Assembly: GCA_947179485.1 (NCBI GenBank)
Contig: OX359247.1
Location: 33,332,801-33,396,800 of the forward strand
DNA length: 64,000 nt
Source: Allacma fusca
Taxonomy: Eukaryota; Arthropoda; Collembola; Symphypleona; Sminthuridae
Direction of reading: 5' to 3'
Below, piece after piece: positions 43,790 to 55,599 of this stretch. A model generated the notes under the pieces. It saw only the letters and a program-made list of their open reading frames with translations, did not search any database and was not told the DNA's origin. The translations under genes were made by a program, and so were the position numbers. Every line of letters starts with the position of its first letter. The first letter of the stretch is position 1.

Positions 43790-44720
43790 ACTCTCTCCTA
43801 TGTATAATTAATATACTCTCCGCCCCTCTATCTCCGATGTACAATTAATGTACTCTCTGTCTCTCTACCTCCGAATTGCTATTATGACTTTCCGCCACCA
43901 CTATATTCGATGTACAATTAATGTACTCTCCGCCCCTTTATCTCCTATGTACAATTAATGTGCTCTCCGTCTCTCTATCTCTCAAGTGCAATTAATGCAC
44001 ACTCCCTCTCTCACTCTGATGTACAAATTATGTACACTCCGACTCTCACTAACATGTACAAATTATGTACACTCTGACTCTTACTCCGATGTACGATTAA
44101 TGTACTCCCGTCTCTCAGTCCGATGTACAATTAATGTACGCTCCGCCCCTTTATCTCCGATGTACAATTAACGTACTCTCCGTCTCTCAATCTCCGAAGT
44201 GATATTATGACACTCCGCCATCACTTTCTTCGATGGACACTTTAATGTACACTCCGACTCTCAGCCCGATGTACTATTTAATGTACACTCCGACACTCAG
44301 CCCGATGTACTATTTAATGTACACTCCGACTCTCAGCCCGATGTACTATTTAATGTACACTCCGACTCTCAGCCCGATGTACTATTTAATGTACACTCCG
44401 ACTCTCAGCCCGATGTACTTTTTAATGTACACTCGGACTCTCAGTCAGATCAATTAATGTACACTCGGACTCTCAGTCAGATCAATTAATGTACACTCCG
44501 ATGTACAATTTAATATAAACTCCGTCTCTCACTCCGATGTACAATTTAATATAAACTGTCTCTCACTCCGATGTACAATTGTACACTCCAACTCACTCCG
44601 ATGTATAATTAATGCACACTCGATCGACTCACAGTCAGTCTGTCTCACCGTGTACAATTAAAGTACTCTTCGTCTCTATCACCGTTGTTCAATAACTTCT
44701 CTCTCTCCGATGTACAATAA
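43790..44720. repeat. Minisatellite with TGTACA/CTCTCCG units
   Basis: Degenerate tandem units of about 36 bp occur, each with a TGTAC-AATTAATGTAC core followed by a C/T-rich arm such as CTCCGTCTCTC. From 44233 to 44457 the unit is exactly 36 bp for several copies, so a frame of 12-residue repeats (YLMYTPTLSPMY) stays open by chance. It is not a gene. Confidence 0.85.
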
Positions 44721-44929
44721 TAATTGTACTCTCCGTCTGTCTCCGGTTTACACACTTGACTTTCGTCTCTCCCTCTCTCGCGGTTAAATCTCGAATGTGC
44801 GAGTTGCACTTCTCGTGCCTCGCTGCAAGCACGTTGCATGCCTCTTGCTAAAGACGCTCTGAATGACTATGTCATGCGAGCGTAAGCGCGTAGTTTAAAT
44901 GTGTACAGAGATGACCGGGACGCAGCCGC

Positions 44930-46380
44930 AGCGAAGTGAACGATATAGAAGAGTGATTCCGTATCTTTGGTTTACGTGGTTAACTTTATTAAACAAGCTA
45001 AGTTATATGCAAGCTTCCGACATCTAACGTCTTAATATATTATTGTATTTATAACAGTTACCACAATATCGTCCGCATTACCTAAATTTTACACGAATAA
45101 GAATATTGTTAAGATTGAGATTGATTGATTGCATTGTTGCTTAGAAAAATGTTTTACTTGAATTTAAAGTCGTATAATTTGCAGGTACCAGCGCAGAAAA
45201 GATGTCCATATTGCATTTTATATTTAAGTAGAATTATTTTTTTTTAAATATCGTAGGAAACATAATATTGTTAGATAATACTCTGAACAATGTTTCAGTA
45301 CTGTTGTATTCACTATTTTTATTTTTTTCGTACACGTGTTTTGAAGCCCGATGAACGTCAAAAGAGCTACTTCTGCAGGATGGCTTTCATTGTGAGGATT
45401 TTAATTGGCACTCTGAGGACGTAATTAATTGTTTTAAGGAGTTAATCTATTTTGTATCAATTGTCCTTACAATTTTGATTCCCATGGACGTTTTAAGGGT
45501 CATTTCCATAATTTTCAATACAGTATAGGTACCTATCTATTTCCTAGCTTTCTAAATCGCCAATCAAATTTTCTACAACCCAGTGTCAAAATATATTTGG
45601 AAATAATTTTGAGATTTGAGTAAATAATTTACAACTTTCAAAATATGTCCTTTTACAAAATATACTGACTCTACTGCACCTTTTTAACCGCCAGAGTGTG
45701 TATCGAGAGGTTCTGGGTTACCGAGGAAAACGAATTTCTAAATCATGATTGCATAATTATTCTTTTAAATACCTCCTAACGTTTATGTGGTTTTGTTGAT
45801 AAATGGTTCCCTGGCATCTTGTATATGGCAATAATTTTCCCCATTTAATAGAAAAACTTTGTGAGTGATATTCTGATATGTGTCTTTTTTATAAATAGGT
45901 CTTCCTGATTAATTTTAATGCCAGAAATGGGTATTTACTGGAAAACAAATCATGAATAATGAGTAACTTATACGTTTGGATCTACTAATTTAATAGTCAA
46001 ATGGATAAAACTATTTACCAGTCTGCATGTACATATAAGAATCGTAATTACCGATATACGATTATACCTCATTTAACCACTAACAAATAGCCGACTCGAT
46101 TATAAAGAGATCTCGTATCTGTCACCACATGTAGAAATCTCTAAGGATCAGATATCAGTAGATTGAAATTGTACAGGATGGCTGAAACAAACTGTCTCTT
46201 TGGCATCATTGTCGTCAGAAAAGTGTGTGATGTAGCATTCCAGTGCCTGTTTTTATTGAAATTACTTGCTGTTCGGACAATTTTAAGGATGTTTACATAT
46301 AAGGGGATCTAGCAAAATATTAAAAAATTTAAAGGCTAGCTGACAGAGCAAGACGATGAACATACAACTTTAAATGGCTT
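44930..46380. other. No gene seen
   Basis: AT-rich, long stretch with stops in all frames and no repeat I can name. Confidence 0.4.
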
Positions 46381-46389
46381 TGCGTTTGT

Positions 46390-46648
46390 GTATCCTAAAC
46401 TTCCCTAAACATTCTAACGGAGTTTAATTTTGTGAAAGTTCGGCACTGTGATTTTTAGTAAACCATCTTGAAACAAATTACAGCAAGATGGTTAAACGAC
46501 AGGCGGCATCACACTCGGCTATATGGCCTGTGGGCGTGCTTCCAGTTTTCTTAAGTAATAAATTAATTAATAGTAATTTTCCTATTACATTGGTTTGCCT
46601 ATTGGTCACTGCGAATTATTGAAAATTGGCGTCTCCCTTAAGAATTCC
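46390..46648. repeat. Uninterrupted copy of the 12985-13675 repeat
   Basis: Supplies the empty site for the hAT-like element at 13149-13564 (single CTTCCAG at about 46550). Confidence 0.75.
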
Positions 46649-46739
46649 TGGTCGATTCACAAAGTTATCGTAGTTTTTTTTATTGCATACTCTTGCTTAC
46701 TGCATACTCACTTGCTCTCGATTAATAAAGGAGAACAGA

Positions 46740-47720
46740 GATGATCGCATGGTCAAGTACACCACGCGTATTTCGGGTCATGTTCAAGTTCGGGTCATGT
46801 TCATGTCCAGAATTTAAAGTACTTGAAGTTATCGGGTCATGGCCAGCCAAAAGCAGAACCCGAACACGACATTTTACTTCAAGTCATGTTCATGTTCAAG
46901 TAAAGTATTTGGACTTGAACGTCAAGTCATGCTCGTGTTCAAGATTCATTTGCCAAATACTTGACCACGAACTTGCTTTTTTCAAGTTCAAGTTCGCGTA
47001 CTTTCCCCACGATTTGCGTGGAAATTTTACAAATTGCAAAACTTTTTTAAAACTTCTGCTACGTTTTCTTTGTAAGCCCTGACACAGATCATACAAGGAA
47101 TGTCAGCCAGCAGCTTCGTCGTTGGTACATGCGATAGTGCCGTACTCCTTTAATACCAAAGTAAAAACATTTATCCGTAGAAGACAATTAATTAATTATT
47201 TACAAGTAAAACTACATTATTACACCTACTTTCGAAATGGTGGGAGAAACAATTCGCAGAGTACTATGCCTTAAAGCGTGGCTCAAAATTTTAAAAAAAG
47301 ACTGCATGAAACAGTGGGCAGAATGTGTCGCGAAAAATGAATTGCATTTCTAATGTAGTTTTTGGGCTTGTGGTTAGCTGATTCTTTTTTGTATGTATTT
47401 TTTAATTTGCTGATAATAAAATAAAATTGTCGTCTTAATGTGACATAATACATATTATTCCTTAATTTTTAAAATACTTGAAGATTCATGTTCAGGTTCA
47501 TGGTCAAGTCAAGTTCATGTTCGGGTTACAAAAATGTACTGAACGCGCGTACTACACCAAGTTCAAGTTCTGGCAGAAAGTACTTGTGGCCATGAACTTG
47601 GTCCTGCAAGTATTTACTTGATAATAAAATACCAAGTTCGGGTTTGATTATTGTTGGTACTTGCATATTCATGTCCAAGTCATGCATGGCCGGATCCAGT
47701 AAAATACATGACCCGAAATC
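46740..47720. repeat. Iterated GTTCAAGT/CATGTTC element
   Basis: Both ends (46740-47000 and 47470-47715) consist of CAAGTTC, CATGTTC and GGGTCATG words in opposite orientation, with an AT-rich middle. TTTCGGGTCATGT at 46769 and its complement near 47709 may be the true ends. No target duplication is found. It directly abuts the truncated 3' end of the minus-strand receptor pseudogene. Architecture matches the other iterated non-autonomous elements. Confidence 0.6.
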
Positions 47721-47729
47721 AACTCTGAA

Positions 47730-48640
47730 GGAGAACACGAACCAAATAAACGATACTTTAGTGGGTGGCCCCATTGCAATGAAAACAATGCAACGCCTGC
47801 TTGCAATTTCAATGTAATTTTAAAAAACAGTATTACAACGCATACAGCTGTTATGTACAAAACCAATATAAAGTTTCCAAATTGCTCGTGAAGGGGTTCA
47901 AACAAACAAGGAGTTACTACTGGCTCCCTGTACATTATGATTGTTTTTGTGCGGAAATACGGGTGGAAATACATATGTATGTATACATTTTTCGCATCCG
48001 GGTGTGTCCAGCTTTTGGAAATATTGAACAATAATTGCACATTAGTTGAGTTTTTTTAAAACTACCACCTCCTACAAGAGTGAAATTTAGTCGCTTCGAC
48101 ATGATTAAAGCAACTTTTTCCATTGGAATCTGACACGTGTTCTTGAATGGTGAATTTTTCAACGAAATAATGTGATTTTGTTCTATAAACTCCAGGCATC
48201 TTGCAGAAAGGAACGAAGAAACATAACTTTATGAAGTTAAACTGTAGATGTTTTTGGAAGCAGTTCAAGCTAATCATTCTAATTTTGACGCGAATATTTT
48301 CATAAGTTGAGCCTTTACTAAATGAAGTAGCACCATATTTATGATAACAGAATTTAGTTCTTTGCAAGGACTAGATAAAATCAGTATTTCAGTTGGAGTT
48401 ACTCCAGGTGATGACTCCAGGTCAATTCGACCAATGACACTAATGATATCCCTATCAGCGTTTAGAAGTTTTCGAGGCGACTCCTGATGTAAAGCGTCAA
48501 CAACTGTAATTCGCACATCTTGACGTAATTTCGAAACACAATCTTTTACCAATTTAATTTCAGTCTTTAAATGGTTTGAGAAATTGGAGGTAGAATGACC
48601 GTAATTTCCCATGCGGAAAGTAGTTTGTACCAAAGTCATC
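47730..48640 (-). pseudogene. IR-like receptor pseudogene, 3' half lost
   Basis: The minus strand reads, in changing frames, a receptor start near 48639 (VQTTFRMGNYGHS), the GVTPTEILILSSPC block, and a MSKRLNFT segment. Helix 1 follows (FILVLYITAVCVVILFFKI). The sequence then breaks where the GTTCAAGT element starts. Frameshifts and internal deletions are many. The 5' flank (48640-49085) is shared with 6750-6900 and partly with 61240-61510. Confidence 0.8.
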
Positions 48641-49229
48641 CAGACTAAGTGAAAAACACAGGATTGTAAATATTTATGATCCGATGCTACTCAAAATTAC
48701 AAGCAATCGGGTTTTCAAGGACTGGGAATTATATGCTAAGCTTTGCATTTTGATTCATATTCTAGGAATTGTTTCCGTGAAAACGTTCTGTATTTCAAAT
48801 GGCGTGGGAGAAACTCTCTCTAGAAGCTTGGTAATGCTTAGGACTTATAGTATCTAATCTACATATACACTTATATGCATAATTCCATACGTACAGGGAA
48901 AAAATAAGGGATTGCTCCCATTACCTCTTTGAATTGATATAAGATAAAATTTTCTTCTAACTGTTTTAGTCTTTTAACACAATACGCGTGTAACAGATAC
49001 ACTGTAATTTCCCTGAAAAGCTAACATTCACATTGGAACGTTTCAGTCTTCCAGAATCCAGAACCAGCAGGGATTGATATGTATTAGGCATTGGCATACC
49101 GATATAGCCATACGGTATTATCGTCCATATCGTACATTTTTCGAAACGATAATTGAACGATAATTCTCGTAAACTTTGAACGATATTTCGGTCAGTTTCC
49201 AATACGTGGTTCAATTCCCCAAATAATGA

Positions 49230-50130
49230 TTCACCCCCAACATTTTAATTTATATTAACTAATTTGAAACATCACGCCAGTCCGCCATAATAATACCATG
49301 TAAATTCTAGGTTTCCTCAAATCACACGTATGTAAAAACATACGTTAAAATATAGGTGTAACTTACGGGATTTGCTCATTGTCAGAACCAGTTTTTCCGT
49401 AATTAATACCAAGTTTATTTCTGCTGGAATGAAAACACTTGGTGGAACCTGCGTGATTCCTTATTGTTCTCACCAGTTGCAGTATCAGAAAAATTAATAC
49501 CAATTATGCTGTCTGTGGCCAAAATAATCACAATGTTGATTTTCATTTGTATACTAAAATAGAGACCACGCTTACCATATGAAACGTATGAAGTATAGAG
49601 GTGAACAAGTGCAGTTGCCAACAAGACATTTGAAACAGAGTGATGATTTTTGTAAATCTCACTGGAAGATAAAATTTGTTTTTCCCTGCTGAATTGGATA
49701 TCCCTGTTCGGAAGTTCAATAATTCCTGCTTAAAAAAATTTAAAAAGCCCTGTTGTCAAAAGATTTCCCTAAAAAGTAAACCAATTTCAAAACTCCTATT
49801 CATCAAAAAAAGTTTCATTCCCTAGGAAATTTTCCCCGCCTTCATTCTTTTCCGTCAACATGTTTTTCCCAGGGAAGAAAATTCATGTCTTCCCGCAATA
49901 CTCTGTCTCCTGAGACATACAATCATTGTTCACCAAAACTATTTCCCTTCCCTATGAAATTTTCCTTGCCTGATATTTTTTCCCAGGGAAGAATCTTTCA
50001 GTTTCTTCATAAATATCCGACCCCTGAGACAAACATATTTATATCTGGTAATAGCATTTTGTAGTACCAGCTGCGTAAGATCATTGAAAATAGTTATTTC
50101 AATATCCATCTACTTCAAATAATACTGATC
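49230..50130. repeat. Receptor-type 5' flank and the 110-bp repeat family
   Basis: 49230-49520 carries the repeat seen at 595-960. 49610-50130 matches the last 500 bp before receptor copies 1 and 3, including the CCCTGAGACA words. It leads directly into the receptor fragment that follows. Confidence 0.65.
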
Positions 50131-50370
50131 ATGAGTATCTTGACATACGTTTCAACAATTTCCTTCCTATTATCGGTTAATTTCATACAAGCGACTGTCT
50201 GGGTGATGAAACGCAGTCCAACTTTCAATATCTACCACCAATTTCTCAAACCGTTTATGATTGTGAGGTCAACGTGGTAACGGCATGTCAAACAAAAGTA
50301 TGTAAAGGGGTACAGGTGAAAGTTTATGAAACATTACATTTGGAATCGTCTCGAAGACGTTGTTTTTAGG
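50131..50370 (+). pseudogene. N-terminal fragment of an IR-like receptor
   Basis: Starts ATGAGTATCTTGACATACG like the intact copies and continues through the FNIYHQFLK block and the TACQTKVCKGV block, with one base lost near 50250. It stops matching after CTCGAAGACG near 50360. Only about 75 codons remain. Confidence 0.8.
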
Positions 50371-50819
50371 GTGTTAGTCCTCCAGTAAATAAAAGACGTG
50401 GGTGACGTCTGTCCGCCGAAGCACTTTTTTGTTTAGTTACTGGAAACCAGTAATAATGACTGGAAGTTCCAGTCATTATTTGAATGTTGCGAACTTGTTT
50501 GCGGATAACAGTTCTTGTGGTCTCTTATTATTTATACAATCTATACTATTTTAATGTCATAATATCCGTGAGTCCGTTTTAGCTTTTAAATTGGAGAAAG
50601 CATTTAGGTTATGTACACAGTAGGGTTTGCATTTTGTTTTACGAATTGGACGATATGATCCTTTGCGATAGTTAGAAATGCTTTTGAATGAGTTAGGACT
50701 TCCATTTTGGACTATTTTAAATACAGATGGGGGAGGTATATAGTAGGGGTTATGGTTATGACGAAAATGTGTTTATAATTAAAACATTTCAATAATTTTA
50801 CATTTTAACCTGAATTTTT

Positions 50820-52545
50820 CAGGTATAGATAAATTTATTTAAGTTAGTGACACGGTGGTTTTAGATAATTCACTAATAAGAAAATGGGGAACTTCTTAAG
50901 GTAGAGACGGGAGAGCTTTTACTTTGTGGACAGGCAGGGTCGAAGTATTAGAAAAATGTGGATACACTTCCGATTAAACGTAATCATAATGGATTCCAAT
51001 CCCAATTCATTTGTATTTGTTTTGTTAAATGAAAAATCCAATCCAATTTATTCGAATATTTTCTATAAATTGGAAATACAATTAAAATATATCAGGTGTC
51101 AAATATCACCTGGAGCTACGAGAGCCCAGAAAAATATATTTTACAGCTAAATTTAAGTTAGAGTCTAAATTCGGAAATTTTGAATTCAAAGAGGCCAGGT
51201 GCTATGACAGACCATTTCATAAAGGAATTACTGTTTAATCTACACAAATATCAATCATAGCCGCATATTACTTGTTGATTCACCCTTAGTGACTTCAGGG
51301 GTACTCCGTTTATCAAAATATCTACGTTAAATGTTTGAGAAGTGTTCTGCATGATGTTCCCCTGAAAATATTAGACCCCCTCTATCACACATCAGATAAT
51401 TACTGACAAATGAAGTCATTGCCTAAACTGTAAACAATTCAATTCCACAAATAAAATTAGTTTCCGTGCTCTGCGTCATTTTGTGTCTTTTTGAGTCTCA
51501 AAGGTACTGCCGAATTTCATATTCGAACGAGTTGTTTTTTAAAGGTTATCCGACATCTAAGTATTGAACGCAGTGTTCAAATATGTTTTAAAAGCCAAAA
51601 TATTTACAAGATTGATTGTCATTCGTGCGCTAAAACAGGCACCACACTTACAGACTTGGTGGTGACGTAGCAGTGTTCGAATTTAAAAAGACAACTCATT
51701 CAAACACTGCTAGGTTACCACCTAGTTAGTTAATGCGGTTCCAATATTAGCACATAATTGAGAGTCAGGCTTATGATTATTTTGGGTTACTGTTACCAGC
51801 GTTCGTTGGGGTGGGGTCTAAGGATAGTAGAACATATTTCGACGGTGAAATAATGATATAAGCCATTCTAGAATATTGCACTCTAAAATGAAATAGATAC
51901 TCACATGAAGTAGCATTAAATGGACCTCAGTTTTTCTACTCAAGTCAAACTTTTAGACACTGTTTATTGGACTGTATGATTAAATTCAAACTCAACGTCA
52001 ATTTTTCTCAACTGAGTACAAGAGAACAATGCAAAAGTTTGTACGATAACAAGTGCAGTCGAATGTTTAGATGCTATAATTGGAATTTGAAAAGGAAACT
52101 ACAGAATTAGAAAAAGGTATGGAGGTGAACAATGGTAGTTGCAAGTAAGATATCGCAGTTGTCGAATTTTTGTAAATCTCACGAGAAGATAATATTTGTT
52201 TTTTAATTCCTAAATCTGTTGCCCCTTTCCGGAAGTTCAAAAATTCCTGCTGAAAAAAAAAACCTTAAAGGACCTTGTTGTCTAAATATTTCGCACGAAA
52301 GAGGTCACCCAATAACGAAATACCCCCTGTTCACCAAACCAATTTCCCTGCCCAATGTAATTTTCACTTACTGAACTTTGTTCCCGTCCAAATGTTTTTT
52401 CCCTGAGAAGAATCTTCCCAGGCGGGAAACAGATATCCCACCCCTGAGACATTCATTTTTAGATTGCGTAAGCTACTTATGATCACTGATAGTAGTTAAT
52501 TCAGTATCGACTAGTTCAAATCGTTGCATGGAAATATAACCCGTC
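50820..52545 (+). repeat. Duplicated 5' flank of receptor copy 3
   Basis: Counterpart of 7740-9587, in the same order and orientation. It contains the short frame 50926-51150, which is not supported as a gene. Confidence 0.75.
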
Positions 52546-54477
52546 ATGAGTATCTTGACATTTATATTAATGATTTCATCCCTATTATCGGCGAATTTTC
52601 TACAAACAATCATCGGAGGAATAAAACAAAGTTCATCTCTCAATATCTACCATCAATTTCTCAAACCGTTTAATGATTGTGAGATAAATGTGGTAATGGC
52701 ATGCAAACCACAAGCATGTAATGGGGTACAAGAGACAGTTTCTGAAGCATTACATATGGAATCGGCTCGAAGGTTCCTGAATACAAGCACCGATTTCTAT
52801 GGCCCTGGTCATGTTGCTTCTTCACCCAAATTCTTACCATGCCATTTTCACATTATTATCCATGCGCCTAAACACGAACTGCAAAATGTTATCAGACTGG
52901 AAACAAGTCAGATAGAAATGTATTTTAAACATAACGCTGAAATCAATACAGACTTTGTGCTTCAACTCATAGTAGCAAATGAAGCCTATCAAGCAGATCA
53001 GTTTATCCACCCCTGGAACTATTTTATGGCTAAAATCTTACCTGGAGAAAACGCACCAACTGAAATAATGCTTTTAGCAGGACCTTGCCCAGAAAAAGAA
53101 CTATGTTTGCATAAGTATGACGTTAATTCAACAACAATTGGAGCAACTCACAAATATATTCACTACAAAATTAAAACATTCAGATCCAACTGCTATCAAA
53201 AACATCTGCGGCTGACACCAACAGATCCTGACCTGCTCTCTGAAGCAGGCTTGGATTTTATAGAAAAAAATCACATTATTTCCGTAAACGCTTCACCTTT
53301 TAATTGGACTTTAAGGCTGGTTCCATTTATAAAAGTAGCCTTGATAGTAGGGGAGCGCTTAAATTTCTCCCTTGGTATAGGCGGTCGTTTCGGAAGAACA
53401 CCGCGTATGTGCACGTATTGTTTTGTCAGTCCAATCAGTGGACTCACTTTGGCTAAGAAAGCAGGCGAAAATAAAATGCTTATTTTCCTGCCGTACTTCC
53501 ACACAAAAACTATCATCATGTACAGTGAGCCTTTAGTAGTTCCCTCCGCTTTTCAAACCCTCAAAGAACCCTTCGAAAACATGACATGGGCTTTGTACAT
53601 CACATCCATATTTGCAGCAGTACTGTTTTTTAAAGTTGCTTTAAAACTGCAGGCGAACAATGCATTATTCTTCATTCCTACAGCGCTTCTTTTTGGGCAA
53701 GAGGAAGGAATAAAACTGAAATCCAGTTTTTATTTTCCTATACTGACTATTTTCTTCATATTACTAAATGCCGTTTACACAGGAAAAATGAACAGTTTCA
53801 CTGTTTCACCTCGTGTCCACAAGGGAGGCTTATCGTACCAGGACCTGGTAGAGCAAGGCTATACATTTCGTATGGGTTATTATGAAAGACAAATTAATGT
53901 AAACGAGTTTTATTTTGGTATGGTGAATGGTTCGAGAAGGGATGCGCATCGTACCTTTATAAACAATATTGCTTCACTTCATTTGAATCAAATGGATGCA
54001 ATCTTGTATCAAATTTTCCATGATCGACAAGCCGCCATACTTCGTGGAAATGCCCAAAATGTTGTTTCCAGGTTCACGTCGCAACATTATTTCAGAAAAT
54101 TTTACCTATCAGCAAGTGAATACTTCCACAACACTGCGGGATGGACTTTCTATGTTATTAATGGTGACTGCTTTAATGAAATCATGATGAGGATTATTAG
54201 TTCTGGCATCATGAATCGGTGGTTACAAGTTTATTACAAGATTCTAGATGACGAAAATGAACTGTATTTCAAACGAAAGTTTGCAGAAGTAATGCGACAA
54301 CCAGTCGCAGTTGTCGCTTTGGCAGAAAAAGTCAAGCGAAAAGAGAATGACTCTTTAATTAAAGCCGCTTCAATTTGCTTCATGTTTGGGAGTGGTATTT
54401 CACTTGCAGTGTTTGTTTTCGAAATACTGACCCTGTGCAAAGTACGTGTATGCCTTTCTCTTGCGTTTTTAAAATAA
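52546..54477 (+). CDS. Divergent ionotropic-receptor-like channel, copy 3
   Basis: A single exon of 643 residues, nearest to copy 1. Signal peptide about 1-23 (MSILTFILMISSLLSANFL). Family ectodomain cysteines are present, including GPCPEKELCLHKY. Helix 1 is about 344-366 (MTWALYITSIFAAVLFF). The pore-side segment ends FGQEEGI where the others have FGQ-D/A-GGL, a change next to the presumed pore. Helix 2 is about 395-415, and S2 has HKGGLSYQDLVEQGY. The last helix is about 608-630, with a short cytoplasmic tail (KVRVCLSLAFLK). The start is fixed by the signal peptide and by conservation with the other copies. Confidence 0.8.
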   Translation: MSILTFILMISSLLSANFLQTIIGGIKQSSSLNIYHQFLKPFNDCEINVVMACKPQACNGVQETVSEALHMESARRFLNTSTDFYGPGHVASSPKFLPCHFHIIIHAPKHELQNVIRLETSQIEMYFKHNAEINTDFVLQLIVANEAYQADQFIHPWNYFMAKILPGENAPTEIMLLAGPCPEKELCLHKYDVNSTTIGATHKYIHYKIKTFRSNCYQKHLRLTPTDPDLLSEAGLDFIEKNHIISVNASPFNWTLRLVPFIKVALIVGERLNFSLGIGGRFGRTPRMCTYCFVSPISGLTLAKKAGENKMLIFLPYFHTKTIIMYSEPLVVPSAFQTLKEPFENMTWALYITSIFAAVLFFKVALKLQANNALFFIPTALLFGQEEGIKLKSSFYFPILTIFFILLNAVYTGKMNSFTVSPRVHKGGLSYQDLVEQGYTFRMGYYERQINVNEFYFGMVNGSRRDAHRTFINNIASLHLNQMDAILYQIFHDRQAAILRGNAQNVVSRFTSQHYFRKFYLSASEYFHNTAGWTFYVINGDCFNEIMMRIISSGIMNRWLQVYYKILDDENELYFKRKFAEVMRQPVAVVALAEKVKRKENDSLIKAASICFMFGSGISLAVFVFEILTLCKVRVCLSLAFLK

Positions 54478-54489
54478 CTTTGTGGGATC

Positions 54490-55590
54490 AAGAGAGTGGT
54501 TATCCCGCTAAGCTATAAAGCAGTGCATTTAAAACAATTGTCTTTCCCTGGTAACGTCAATTGGAGATGTAGGCGAAAAACTGGAGCTTGTGCTCTAAAG
54601 GCCGTACATCCCTTATAATAAACCAGAGAAAAAAAGAAAGTAAACAAAAATTGGAGATAAAAAACTTGATAATGCAATATTTAAGGGAACGGCCATTAAA
54701 TACTACTTTTTCTTAAGTTGTGTTATAAGTAATCAGATTCATGTTACTACTTACTGATCCAACGACTGTCAATTCTAAATTTTCTCACATTTTAAAAATA
54801 AGTGTTCAATTTGTTTTTATTCAATAATATATTGTTTTATATAGATATTATTATAAACCTACATTATTTTATACTACTGTGTATAATATCTAATATATTA
54901 TTTTGTATATTGTTTTGTATGTTAGTTCAGAGATACAGAAACATTGATTTCACTGACACCTAAACTGTGATTGCCTGTGGTCATTGATAATAATTTCAAC
55001 TCTTGTAGTTGATCCATTTGTTTTCAAGCAATGAACCTCTTCCACAGCTACATAATTTTCTTTCTTTCAAAATTCAGTTGTGATTAATGTACTCATCTAA
55101 ATATGCCTATTATTTCTCAGAAGATCCCTGTTTCCGAAAAGTATCATTAATGTTGCTTTGTATGCCAACGAATCTGGTTTTTAGGTCCTCCAAGGTTTAT
55201 AAACCTAATGATGCTATTACGACTTGCTGAGAGGTCGGAGATGCGTCTGTCATATAGTCATAGTGACTGAAACATCGCCCTACGAGAATGATGAGAATGT
55301 CTTGCGTTGCTGCATTATTGGAGTATTATTATTGGAGTACCCCTGACCTTATGTTTATGTGTAGAAGTTCCCCACTCCCTTTAAATACATGCAGATGTAG
55401 CATACACAATCATTGAATGATCAATTTTGGTCGATAGAACCGCTTAAACGATTTCGGCCAAAATCAATATCAGAGTTACCCATGATTTAATATTTACGTG
55501 TGCAAGGTGTGATTGAAATCGGTTGACCCGTTTGTTATCACGAGGACGGATACATTGACACATAGACCAACGGACAAATCCGGTTGCAGC
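54490..55590. other. 3' flank of receptor copy 3, no further gene
   Basis: The first 120 bp resemble the 3' flanks of copy 1 and of the first pseudogene (CCGCTAAGCTATAAAGC). The rest is AT-rich with no feature. Confidence 0.45.
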
Positions 55591-55599
55591 ATTAGGAAG

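Noticed and set aside
44233-44457. Open frame of 12-residue repeats
   Set aside because: Product of a 36-bp minisatellite unit divisible by three; no start context, splice sites or flanking coding sequence.
43790-44720. Possible CRISPR-like array
   Set aside because: Units are contiguous and degenerate without unique spacers, and the genome is eukaryotic.
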